From assembly GCA_018433775.1 (NCBI GenBank), contig JAHDQN010000004.1:62001-126000 (forward strand): DNA of 64,000 nucleotides. The letters run 5' to 3'. The position numbers were made by a program, and so were the translations under genes. Origin of the DNA: Deltaproteobacteria bacterium (GTDB lineage: Bacteria; Desulfobacterota; Desulfomonilia; UBA1062). Shown here piece by piece: positions 8,588 to 16,364 of the stretch (position 1 is its first letter; each line of letters begins with the position of its first letter). A model generated the notes under the pieces. That model made no database searches. It was not told where the DNA came from and saw only the letters and a list, made by a program, of their open reading frames with translations.

Positions 8588-9691
8588 CTATTCTAAGTCA
8601 TCTCGAGCAAGAAGACGATCAGCCTTTTTATCCCTGATAAGACGCCTGCCGATCACTGATCCTGCTTCCTCATGAGGTATACCTGTTCCGGGCTTCTTAA
8701 GCGTCAGATATTCCTTCTTGAGCACAGTCCCTTCGGGCAGGTCATACTTTAAGGCAAGACTCCTCCCGAAAATCTTACGGTACTCTGACTGGAGTTCGGA
8801 GAGCCCGCTGCTGGTAACAGGCGAGTCTAGTGCTTGTCGGACCTGTGATACAGCCGTTACCAACTGCGTCAGCTCTTCGATTGTTAATGATGCCTTTACA
8901 TCCGGCCCGAACATCTGTCGGCTGAAAGTTACGTGTACTTCTATGATATCCGCTCCCAGAGCAGCCGCGGCAATTCCGGCAGTTATGGACCCGGAATGGT
9001 CCGAGAGTCCCACGGGGCAACAGTATCTTTCACGGAATTCACTTATCATCTGAAGCCCCCATCTCTCAGGTGGAGCAGGATACTCACTGGTACATTTAAG
9101 TATCCCGAAGGGGATACGCCTTTTTTGCGTCTCTCCTACTGCTGCATCAAGTTCTTCGGCCATTGCCAGTCCGGTCGAGAACAGAACCGGCTTCCTTGTC
9201 TTCCATACCGCTTCCAAGATCTCAGGATTTAAAACCTCGCCCGATGCAATCTTCCAGAAGGGAACGCCGATCTCCTGCAGCAAGGTAACTGCCTCAACGG
9301 AAAAAGGCGAACTCAGAAATAGTATCCCCTTCCTTTTTGCATGCTCTGCGAGACCGTACCATTGCTCCTTGGAAAAGCCCATCCTCTTCCAATAATCAAA
9401 GCGGGTCTTGTCTTGTTCACTGAATTTAACACGCCAAGGCTCATCCTGGGTACTTTCTGCCTCGGCTATATGAGTTTGAAATTTTACAGCAGCCGCTCCC
9501 GCACCAGCCACAGCATCTATAAAGGCATGAGCCATCCCCAGGCTGCCGTCATGTGATTGCGCTACTTCGGCAATAACAAGAACCCTCTCTCCAAAAGGAT
9601 TTGCACTAATCATATTATTACGTCTTACTGAGATCCTTGTATAATCCGGCAAAGAGCGTTTATCTGGGGTTGACTGGTATTTTTTCATCAT
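8588..9691 (-). CDS. neuB: NeuB-type nonulosonic acid (N-acetylneuraminate/legionaminate) synthase
   Basis: 367 residues. The TIM-barrel part begins with VLVIAEVAQSHDGS and includes KFQTHIAE and FSTGLA; the C-terminal SAF (antifreeze-like) domain begins near RSLALKYDLPEGTVL and covers roughly the last 70 residues. The enzyme condenses phosphoenolpyruvate with ManNAc or a diacetamido mannose analogue to make a nine-carbon 2-keto-3-deoxy acid. Start is uncertain: the first 26 residues before Met27 (ATG at 9613) do not look like the family, and neither start has a clear Shine-Dalgarno sequence, so the true protein may be 341 residues. It is the first gene of the operon, directly downstream of a decayed insertion sequence that may have displaced its original promoter. 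Confidence 0.9.
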   Translation of the reverse strand: MMKKYQSTPDKRSLPDYTRISVRRNNMISANPFGERVLVIAEVAQSHDGSLGMAHAFIDAVAGAGAAAVKFQTHIAEAESTQDEPWRVKFSEQDKTRFDYWKRMGFSKEQWYGLAEHAKRKGILFLSSPFSVEAVTLLQEIGVPFWKIASGEVLNPEILEAVWKTRKPVLFSTGLAMAEELDAAVGETQKRRIPFGILKCTSEYPAPPERWGLQMISEFRERYCCPVGLSDHSGSITAGIAAAALGADIIEVHVTFSRQMFGPDVKASLTIEELTQLVTAVSQVRQALDSPVTSSGLSELQSEYRKIFGRSLALKYDLPEGTVLKKEYLTLKKPGTGIPHEEAGSVIGRRLIRDKKADRLLARDDLE

Positions 9692-9743
9692 AATAACAAG
9701 TAATGAGGTTCATTTTTCTGCCGGAATCATTCCCATTCTCCTC

Positions 9744-9774
9744 GTGTCCGGCGGTATTCCCATACACCGGACAC
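9744..9774. repeat. Inverted repeat (8-bp arms) at the downstream end of the transposase remnant
   Basis: GTGTCCGG at 9744-9751 and its exact reverse complement CCGGACAC at 9767-9774 flank a 15-base loop. It lies just after the transposase stop on the minus strand. It may be the terminal region of the insertion sequence or a terminator-like hairpin without a T-run. No matching copy was found beyond the transposase start, so the element boundary is not established. Confidence 0.45.
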
Positions 9775-9782
9775 ACCCGTCC

Positions 9783-10862
9783 CTAGATCGCCATCGCAGG
9801 TGCAGCTTTCCTCATCCCCGCCCGGTACGAGCGCTTCATATTGAAGGCGATCACCTGACACACCCGGTCCCATCCCTCCTCCGCAAGCGTGGTAAACCGG
9901 GCTTTCGATGCACCCTGGTGAAGCGCCGTCACCCCAAAGTACTGCTCGATCTTATAGCGCACCTTCGAAATCTTCTTGTTGCGAGAGATCTCCAGCTCGG
10001 TGAGCTTCGCATTCCTCTCATCCTTGCGCATGATCCCGTCTTTCATGTCATTGATATGCAGAAACTCACGATTGGGCTGCCCATGATATCCTTTATCCAC
10101 ATACACCACCGGAAGCATTTTCCTGGTGTGCATGCTCTTGATCACCACATATTGAAAGTAGTTCGTGTCGTGCTTGGACGCCCGTGAAAGCACTGTCGTC
10201 AACACCAGCCCGCTTCCGACATCAATGGATGCGTGTTCCTTCATCCCATAGACAGGAACATCGTTCTTTACCGTCCAGTCAGACTCCAAATCCCGGCTGA
10301 ACTTCATGGGCTTGTCCTTGCCGTCTTTCTTCTCCTGCTGCCTCTGTTGGTTTATCTTCTCAAGCTTGTCCTTGCTCAATGGGCTTGAGGCAGATCGCAC
10401 GAGCCTTGCATCCACCGCCAATCCCGCATCGATCGAAAATCCTCTCGCTCGCAACTTAAGACAAAAGCTCGGCATGGATCCTCTCCATCGCCTTGGCTCC
10501 CACCCGATCACGAAACCGGGAAATCACGCTGTGATCAGGGGAAGGATCTCCAAAGGGTAGTCCAATGAACACCTTGAACGAGATCCTATCGTTGATCTGG
10601 TTCTCCAACTGAAGGATCGCTCCTAATGCCAAACCACTGCTGCAGCAACAGTTCCTTCAGCAGCATCACCGGAGGATAGGCACTGTTGCCTACCGCTGCC
10701 TTTCCTACCGGGTACACATCAAGAAGTATCCTATCAATCGGCTCCCACCTGATATAGTCATGGATCTCTTTCAAGAACTTCTGCGTCCTTAGAAGACCCC
10801 AATGTCTTGCTCAGCTCAAGATCCAGAAAACTCATGTTCCTCTCATACTCCTTGAATCCCAT
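9783..10862 (-). pseudogene. IS5-family transposase remnant, frameshifted at least three times
   Basis: A DDE transposase broken into pieces. Reading begins at an ATG at 10862 with a strong upstream AGGAGGGG-like site (MGFKEYERN), then shifts frame near 10785 into KEIHDYIRWEPIDRIL, again near 10630 into ILQLENQINDRIS ending HAELLS, and again near 10465 into RARGFSIDAGLAVDARLV. The last piece (ends 9783) has the IS5/IS1182-like blocks YGMKEHASIDVGSG, VVYVDKGYHGQ (second catalytic Asp) and KVRYKIEQYFGV (region of the catalytic Glu). The shifts mean no full transposase can be made without several frameshifts. It separates the Wzz-like gene from neuB, all in one orientation, so it appears to have inserted into a single polysaccharide cluster. 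Confidence 0.85.
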
Positions 10863-11139
10863 ATCACCCCTCCCCATTCATTCCATCCTGGAAGAAGTAT
10901 ACCATGAATCATCAATATTATCATTATATTATTGAATATAGCCGCTGGATATCAGCTCTCTGTCAGGCTCTGCCATTGCCGGAATTGTGCAAAGGTCTCG
11001 CACCTTCAAATCCGTCTTCGTGTGAGCCCCTACCCTATAACGTCGCATAGCGACATATATAATCTTCTCTTCGCCTAAAGGGGAGAGATTTGAACCATCC
11101 CCGACAGAGACATTAAGAAATCGCCTGACTGATGCACCC

Positions 11140-11949
11140 TCACTCAAGCTCTCTGGCATGTCGTGCACTGGTTATCCACTCCAAAAAAATCGCGATGAAA
11201 ATCCCAAAAAGGCATCCCATAATCAAACTTAATGAAAGAATCAATATAACCTTTGGCTTAAAAGGTTTCAAAGGTGGTTCAGTTTTCCATGCGAAGGAGA
11301 CCAACTGTTCCCCCTCCATATTTTCCATTGTCACGATTAAACGATTATACTTTTCTTTGAGGGTGTACAAGTCAATGGAGGGCACATATACAACCGTGTT
11401 GGAGGGTAACTTCAGGTCTTTCACGGGATTGTCTATAATGGCTTTCAGATCCTCCATGTTTTTTCTCGCGAGGGCCTTTTCCATTTCCAGTTGTATCGAT
11501 ATACTGGGCACCGACTGAATGTAACCTGGCAAAGCTTCCATAAGCGCGATACCTGCGCTGTTGTCGAGCGTTTCGATATCAACTCGTATAACGCTCGATT
11601 CCTTTTTCACTGAGGCCTTGATGTTCCTGATTTTGTTCAAATCATCCACATGCATGTTCAACAATTGAGCCATCTTTTCCTTACGGACAATCTTAAGCTC
11701 GTTAAGATCACCTATAGCCGCAGTAAGCTCACTATGTTTGATTGTCTCAACCATCTGGTTAAGGATAAGAGTATTGGAGATCCGGTATACTTTCTGTGCC
11801 ATGGTTGTATAGGCGATGGCAAGGCACAGAGTAACTAAGATGAAGAGGAAAATCGTAAGCTTTCTTTTCTTCAGTACAAGCCATAGGTCATACAGATCGA
11901 TCTCGTAATCTTGATAGCGCTTGTCCGGAGTAATCTTTTCCACATGCAC
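11140..11949 (-). CDS. Wzz/chain-length determinant (polysaccharide co-polymerase) protein
   Basis: 269 residues with the classic layout of a polysaccharide co-polymerase: a short cytoplasmic N-terminus containing YEIDLYDLWLVLKKRK, a first membrane helix at about 33-52, a periplasmic mostly helical region, and a second helix at about 232-255 followed by a short basic tail. The region before the second helix (TEPPLKPFKPK) has the Pro-rich pattern seen in Wzz. It would set the modal length of a surface polysaccharide at the inner membrane. No tyrosine kinase domain is present. It lies 137 bases downstream of the WlbA/WlbB fusion gene and upstream of the transposase remnant. The stretch 10863-11139 downstream holds no convincing gene. 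Confidence 0.85.
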   Translation of the reverse strand: MHVEKITPDKRYQDYEIDLYDLWLVLKKRKLTIFLFILVTLCLAIAYTTMAQKVYRISNTLILNQMVETIKHSELTAAIGDLNELKIVRKEKMAQLLNMHVDDLNKIRNIKASVKKESSVIRVDIETLDNSAGIALMEALPGYIQSVPSISIQLEMEKALARKNMEDLKAIIDNPVKDLKLPSNTVVYVPSIDLYTLKEKYNRLIVTMENMEGEQLVSFAWKTEPPLKPFKPKVILILSLSLIMGCLFGIFIAIFLEWITSARHARELE

Positions 11950-12086
11950 CTCCTCATCCCTTTCCGGAATCGAGAAAAACGTTTAATGCCGTGCCTTGTC
12001 GCATCGTATCTGCTATCCAGCACCTTTCACCTGATGAGTCGCTGCCTTACCTGATCGCAATGCTGTTCCAAAATCTGCCCTAAGGC

Positions 12087-13661
12087 TCAAACCAGCAACA
12101 GCCCCTCTCGCAATTGCTTATACCTTTTTCCGCAATGCGAGCATGCGAGCTCGCTGTCGAGCCTGTTTCCACATTCGCACATCCACCCGACCTGTACGGC
12201 CGGGTTGCCTACCATGAGGGCATGGTTCGGAGCCCCTCTGGTAACCACCGCACCCGCTCCGATGAACGCATAAGCGCCGATCATGTGGCCACAGACAATG
12301 GTGGCGTTAGCGCCGATGGTAGCACCGATCTTCACCAGGGTGGGCCGCATCTCGTCCATCCTGGGAATGTGCGCCCGGGGATTGAACACATTGGTGAACA
12401 CCATGGACGGGCCGCAGAACACGTTGTCCTCGAGGGTGACGCCTTTGTAGACCGAGACGTTGTTCTGGATCTTGCAGCCGTCTCCGATGACCGCGTCAGG
12501 GCCGATCACCACGTTCTGGCCGATGCTGCAGTTTTTCCCGATCTTCGAGCCCTTCAGGACATGGCTGAAATGCCAGATCTTCGTGCCGGTGCCGATGGTC
12601 ACTCCCTCATCAATGAAACTCGTCTCATGGGCAGAGAAGGTGTCCTGCTGCTTCCTGAGCACCTCCTGCAAGGATATCTTTTTGCCGTTACCCAGCAGGG
12701 AATCCTGACTCGCTTTCAGAATCCTCAGGACATTGATCCCTTCCTGAGCATGGGTGACAGGGGCCTTGCGGCTTGTGATACACTCGATGAAATGAGAGCA
12801 CTCCGCCTTCAGGGGTTCGCTCTGCTCCACCTCTACCTGCACGGCTTCTTTCTTGTCAGGAACGGGGAAACCGTTGTGCCAAGAGATGTTGTGGGGATAG
12901 AGCAGGAGCTTCTCAGACCAGGGCACCGTGTCCCTGAACACCGCCATGTTCCGTTCCCCCACCACAACGAGCGTCTGCTCCTTGAAGGGATGGAGCCATG
13001 AGACGAACACGTGGGCCTTCAGCCCGCTGGAAAACTCCAGATGGGTGGTGGTGACGTCCGCGATCTTCTTGTGGAGGTAATTGCCGCCCGTGGCCATCAC
13101 ATACTCAGGCTCCTCCTGAGCCAAGCAGAGGATCATGGAGATGTCGTGGGGAGCGAAGCTCCAGAGAATGTCTTCCTCCCTCCTGATCTTGCCGAAGCTC
13201 AGACGGTTCGAGTAGATGTAGTGGATCCGCCCCAGCTCGCCTTTGTGGATGAGTTCCTTGAGCTTGATGAAGGCCGAGTGATACTGCAGGAGATGACCCA
13301 CCATGAGAATGCGTTCATGCTTCTCCGCAATATCTTTGAGCTCGTGGGCGTCCGGGAGACTCAGCGCAAGAGGCTTTTCCACGAACACATCCTTGCCCGA
13401 GAGCAGGGCCTCACGCGCCAGGGAGAAGTGCATCTCGGCAGGCGCGGCGATGGCTACGGCATCGATATCTTTACTGCGTACGAGCTCCTGGAAGCTGGTG
13501 ACGCACGCCACGCCGGGATAGGCGTCTGCAAAGGATTTCAGTGCCTTGCCGTTGCTGTCGCATATGGCGCAAAGAGATCCCAACTCGGCGTAATTCCTGA
13601 TCAGATTCTTTCCCCAGTATCCTGCACCGACCACCGCAATACGGGGTGTACTGTTTTTCAT
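12087..13661 (-). CDS. Fused Gfo/Idh/MocA sugar dehydrogenase and left-handed beta-helix N-acetyltransferase (WlbA-WlbB-like)
   Basis: 524 residues made of two enzymes that are usually separate. Residues 1 to about 325 are a Gfo/Idh oxidoreductase: VVGAGYWGKNLIRNY for NAD and EKPLAL near 93. From about 340 to 490 there are hexapeptide repeats (IGTGTKIWHF, IGKNCSIGQNVVIG, IGAYAFIGAGAVV) of a left-handed beta-helix acetyltransferase, ending in a zinc ribbon CECGNRL and CSHCGKRY as in WlbB/WbpD. Together these would oxidise C3 of a UDP-GlcNAc uronate and later acetylate the 3-amino group, with the DegT gene upstream doing the transamination between. Known in the P. aeruginosa and Bordetella 2,3-diacetamido-uronic acid pathway as WbpB and WbpD. 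A UDP-GlcNAc 6-dehydrogenase is not in the window. Confidence 0.9.
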   Translation of the reverse strand: MKNSTPRIAVVGAGYWGKNLIRNYAELGSLCAICDSNGKALKSFADAYPGVACVTSFQELVRSKDIDAVAIAAPAEMHFSLAREALLSGKDVFVEKPLALSLPDAHELKDIAEKHERILMVGHLLQYHSAFIKLKELIHKGELGRIHYIYSNRLSFGKIRREEDILWSFAPHDISMILCLAQEEPEYVMATGGNYLHKKIADVTTTHLEFSSGLKAHVFVSWLHPFKEQTLVVVGERNMAVFRDTVPWSEKLLLYPHNISWHNGFPVPDKKEAVQVEVEQSEPLKAECSHFIECITSRKAPVTHAQEGINVLRILKASQDSLLGNGKKISLQEVLRKQQDTFSAHETSFIDEGVTIGTGTKIWHFSHVLKGSKIGKNCSIGQNVVIGPDAVIGDGCKIQNNVSVYKGVTLEDNVFCGPSMVFTNVFNPRAHIPRMDEMRPTLVKIGATIGANATIVCGHMIGAYAFIGAGAVVTRGAPNHALMVGNPAVQVGWMCECGNRLDSELACSHCGKRYKQLREGLLLV

Positions 13662-13734
13662 TTCTTGTCTCCTGCCCGTTGGTCAACACTATGGAATATA
13701 CGTAGATTATAAAGCTGGGATACAGGTGTCACAA

Positions 13735-14895
13735 TCATGAGACCGCGCCCAGGATTACCTCGGCTATCTGCCGCTGCTCTGTTTCGGTGAGATACGGGTG
13801 CATGGGAAGTGAAAAGATCTTGCCGGCCTTGTCTTCGGAAATGGGATAATCGCCTGGCTTGTGCCCCAGATATGCGTAGGCGCCCTGGAGATGGAGCGGC
13901 CTGGGATAATATATGGCTGTTGGTATTCCCTCTTTCTTCAAAGCATCGAGGATCTCGTCTTTTTTTTCGCTCACCAGCGAGTACTGCGCCCATGCGCTCA
14001 GCGAGCCTTCTCTGACGAGAGGTGTCTGGATGTGTGGATTATCGTTCAGGAGATTCGTATAGCGGTTCGCTACATCCTGCCTCATATTCATCTCTTCCGG
14101 AAAGATCTCGAACTTGGCCAGCAGGATCGCTGCCTGCAGGGTGTCGCACCGGCCGTTGATCCCGATCCGGATGTTGTCATACTTGTCCGAGCCTTTTCCG
14201 TGCACCCTCACCGAGGCCATCTTTTCATAGAGGGTATCGTCATCGGTGAAGACCATGCCGCCGTCTCCATAGCAGCCGAGCGGCTTGGCGGGGAAGAACG
14301 AGGTGGCGGCCACATCCGCAAGGGAGCACGCCTTCTTTCCTCTGTACTCGGCTCCGAACGACTGGGCCGCGTCCTCGATGACGAACAGGCCCTTTTTTGC
14401 CGCCAGGGCGTTGATCCGGTCATAGTCCGCCGGCTGGCCGAACAGGTCGACCGCGATGATGCCCCGCGGCCTCAAGCCCTCGAATCCCTCAGGCAGGGGA
14501 TGGATCTCCGGGTCTTTGTTCTCCAGGGCGGTTACGGCCTTTTCAAGCAGGGCGGGATCGATGTTGAAAGTGTCCGGCTCGATGTCTACGAACACCGGGG
14601 TCGCACCGAGCAGCGAGATCACCTCTGCGGTGGCCACAAAGGTAAAGGGGCTTGTAAAAATCGCGTCGCCCGGGCCCACACCGTATGCCATCAGCGCCAT
14701 GAGGAGCGCGTCGGTTCCTGAGGAACACGCGACCGCATGTCTGGCGCCTGTATAGCCGGCCAGCCTTTCTTCCAGCTCCCTGATCTCGGGACCCATGATG
14801 TACTGACCATGGGCGAGGACACGGTTGATGTTCTCCTGAACCGTGGCAAGGATCCGCTGCTGCTGCGCCCGCAAGTCGATGAACTGTATCGCCAT
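13735..14895 (-). CDS. DegT/DnrJ/EryC1/StrS aminotransferase (WlbC/WbpE-like)
   Basis: 386 residues, PLP-dependent sugar aminotransferase. The start IQFIDLRAQQQRI is typical of WbpE/WlbC proteins; VACSSGTDALLMALMA binds the PLP phosphate, VIEDAAQSFGAEY contains the Asp that contacts the pyridine nitrogen, and FFPAKPLGCYGDGGM near residue 200 holds the Schiff-base Lys. It would add an amino group at C3 of a keto UDP-sugar using glutamate. The fused dehydrogenase/acetyltransferase lies 73 bases downstream on the same strand, which supports the WlbA-C-B pathway assignment. An ATG at 14895 has a weak upstream purine stretch (GGGAGG about 6 bases away). Confidence 0.9.
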   Translation of the reverse strand: MAIQFIDLRAQQQRILATVQENINRVLAHGQYIMGPEIRELEERLAGYTGARHAVACSSGTDALLMALMAYGVGPGDAIFTSPFTFVATAEVISLLGATPVFVDIEPDTFNIDPALLEKAVTALENKDPEIHPLPEGFEGLRPRGIIAVDLFGQPADYDRINALAAKKGLFVIEDAAQSFGAEYRGKKACSLADVAATSFFPAKPLGCYGDGGMVFTDDDTLYEKMASVRVHGKGSDKYDNIRIGINGRCDTLQAAILLAKFEIFPEEMNMRQDVANRYTNLLNDNPHIQTPLVREGSLSAWAQYSLVSEKKDEILDALKKEGIPTAIYYPRPLHLQGAYAYLGHKPGDYPISEDKAGKIFSLPMHPYLTETEQRQIAEVILGAVS

Positions 14896-15187
14896 TCTTC
14901 CTCCCTTGATTTTTGACAGGGCTCCGCCAGTGCAGGTGAATTCATGGTGTTGTTGTGCCCATCAATTGTGAATTTATTTCCAGCAAATCTGGGAATGACA
15001 TATATCATACAAAGAGACAAATCAAGCCTGTGGGATGGATGAAACCCTTTGTATGGACAATTCCTTGGGCGTGGAGGCTACCCCCAAAACCTGGACATAA
15101 TCAAGCAAATAATCAGCCAAGTGCGCGGATATTCACATCACGGGAATCCCGTGAAACGGACCAAAACGCCAATTTGCGGCGAATAGA
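14896..15187. other. Intergenic stretch of 292 bases with one short palindrome
   Basis: Lower in G+C than its flanks and without a convincing reading frame. It separates the end of the FAD oxidoreductase/reductase operon from the start of the DegT gene on the same strand and so should hold the promoter for the sugar operon; the region near 14990-15010 is AT-rich but no clear -35/-10 pair was found. A near-perfect palindrome lies at 15138-15154 and is listed separately. Confidence 0.5.
15138..15154. repeat. 17-bp palindrome, possible operator or weak terminator
   Basis: TCACGGGA and TCCCGTGA, exact reverse complements, flank a single base. It lies 34 bases downstream of the reductase stop (minus strand). 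There is no T-run, so an intrinsic terminator is unlikely; an operator for a dimeric regulator is possible. Length and symmetry are visible; function is a guess. Confidence 0.3.
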
Positions 15188-16351
15188 TCACGGCAGCAGG
15201 ATTTCTATGTCGCTGATGGGATAGGCCATGCAGGGATGGATATAGCCGAACTGCCGGTCCGACTTCCTGAGCTTGACCCCTTCGGGCTGAAACACCTTGC
15301 CTTTGAGGAGCTTGGTCCTGCACAGGCTGCACTCGCCCGACCGGCACAGGGAGGGTATGACGATCCCGCTGCGCTCCAGGGAGTTCATGAGAGGCTCGGT
15401 GCTGCGCACCATGATGGTCTTCCCGCCTTTCATGCTGACGCTCACCGTGGCGCCCGCATCGATATACTCCGGCCACCCCTGGCATGCGGTGATATTCTTC
15501 GGCGGGCCGTACATCTCGATCCGTATCCGTCTGCCGGGCACACCGAGGCCGGCGAGCTCCTTCCGGCAGAAGGTGTACATGGCTTCGGGACCGCAGAGAA
15601 AGAACATCTTGTCCGAGAGATCGCCGAGCACTTCCTCCATCAGACCGGCCGAGATGAACCCGGCGCGGCCCTGATACCCTTGAGGCGGATCCGAAATCAC
15701 GCTGGTCCAGGTGAAATTGGCATGCCTGCGGGAGAGATCCTCGATCTCCTGACCGAAAACGATGTCATCGGGCGACTGGCTGCCGTAGAAGAGATGAATG
15801 CGCCGGTCCAGGCCCCTGCCGGTGACCTCGCGGATCATGCTCATGAAGGGCGTGATCCCGCTGCCGCCCGCGATGAACACGAGGTCCCGGCCATGGATGA
15901 GCGGGTTGTAATAGAAATTCCCGGCAGGAGAGCTGCTCGTGAATTCATCGCCCGGCTTGGCCTCGTCCAGAAGATACTCGGAAACGAACCCGTCGCCCAT
16001 CCTGCGCACCGTCACGTCATAGTAGCCGATCTGGCTGGGAGACGAGGAGATGCTGTAGTCCCTGCTCGTGACCACTCCGCCGATTTCCACCACCAGGCTG
16101 ATGTACTGGCCTGCCTGGAACGGAGGAAGATATCCCGTGGTGGGGACCAGACGCAGGGTTTTTGTGGTCCTGGTCTCGTCGATGATCTCCGATACGCAGA
16201 GCCTCAGCTTTTTCGGGTGGAGCATGTCCAGGATGGAATCGAGCTGCCCCCTCTGTGCGCTGTAATCAAATCCGTATTTCTTCAGGACAGCGATCTCGCT
16301 CTTGATGTCCTGGTAGCCTTCGATATCGTGGATCACGTCTTTCAAGCTCAT
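15188..16351 (-). CDS. Flavin oxidoreductase with C-terminal 2Fe-2S ferredoxin domain (PaaE/phenol hydroxylase reductase type)
   Basis: 387 residues in the order FAD-binding beta barrel (SRDYSISSSPSQ at about 97-108), NAD(P)-binding domain (GGSGITPFMSMI) and plant-type ferredoxin domain with CRSGECSLC near 335-343 and a last Cys in HPCMAYP. About 40 extra residues precede the reductase core. It passes electrons from NAD(P)H through FAD to the 2Fe-2S cluster and on to a partner. The ATG follows a GGGGAGG site and lies 13 bases after the stop of the full-length frame of the FAD oxidoreductase upstream, so the two are surely co-transcribed and that oxidoreductase is the likely electron partner. 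Confidence 0.88.
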   Translation of the reverse strand: MSLKDVIHDIEGYQDIKSEIAVLKKYGFDYSAQRGQLDSILDMLHPKKLRLCVSEIIDETRTTKTLRLVPTTGYLPPFQAGQYISLVVEIGGVVTSRDYSISSSPSQIGYYDVTVRRMGDGFVSEYLLDEAKPGDEFTSSSPAGNFYYNPLIHGRDLVFIAGGSGITPFMSMIREVTGRGLDRRIHLFYGSQSPDDIVFGQEIEDLSRRHANFTWTSVISDPPQGYQGRAGFISAGLMEEVLGDLSDKMFFLCGPEAMYTFCRKELAGLGVPGRRIRIEMYGPPKNITACQGWPEYIDAGATVSVSMKGGKTIMVRSTEPLMNSLERSGIVIPSLCRSGECSLCRTKLLKGKVFQPEGVKLRKSDRQFGYIHPCMAYPISDIEILLP

Positions 16352-16364
16352 GGTTTTCCTCCCC

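Noticed and set aside
10929-11168. Small minus-strand frame of 79 codons overlapping the Wzz 3' end
   Set aside because: No family resemblance, no ribosome site and overlap with a sound gene; probably chance.
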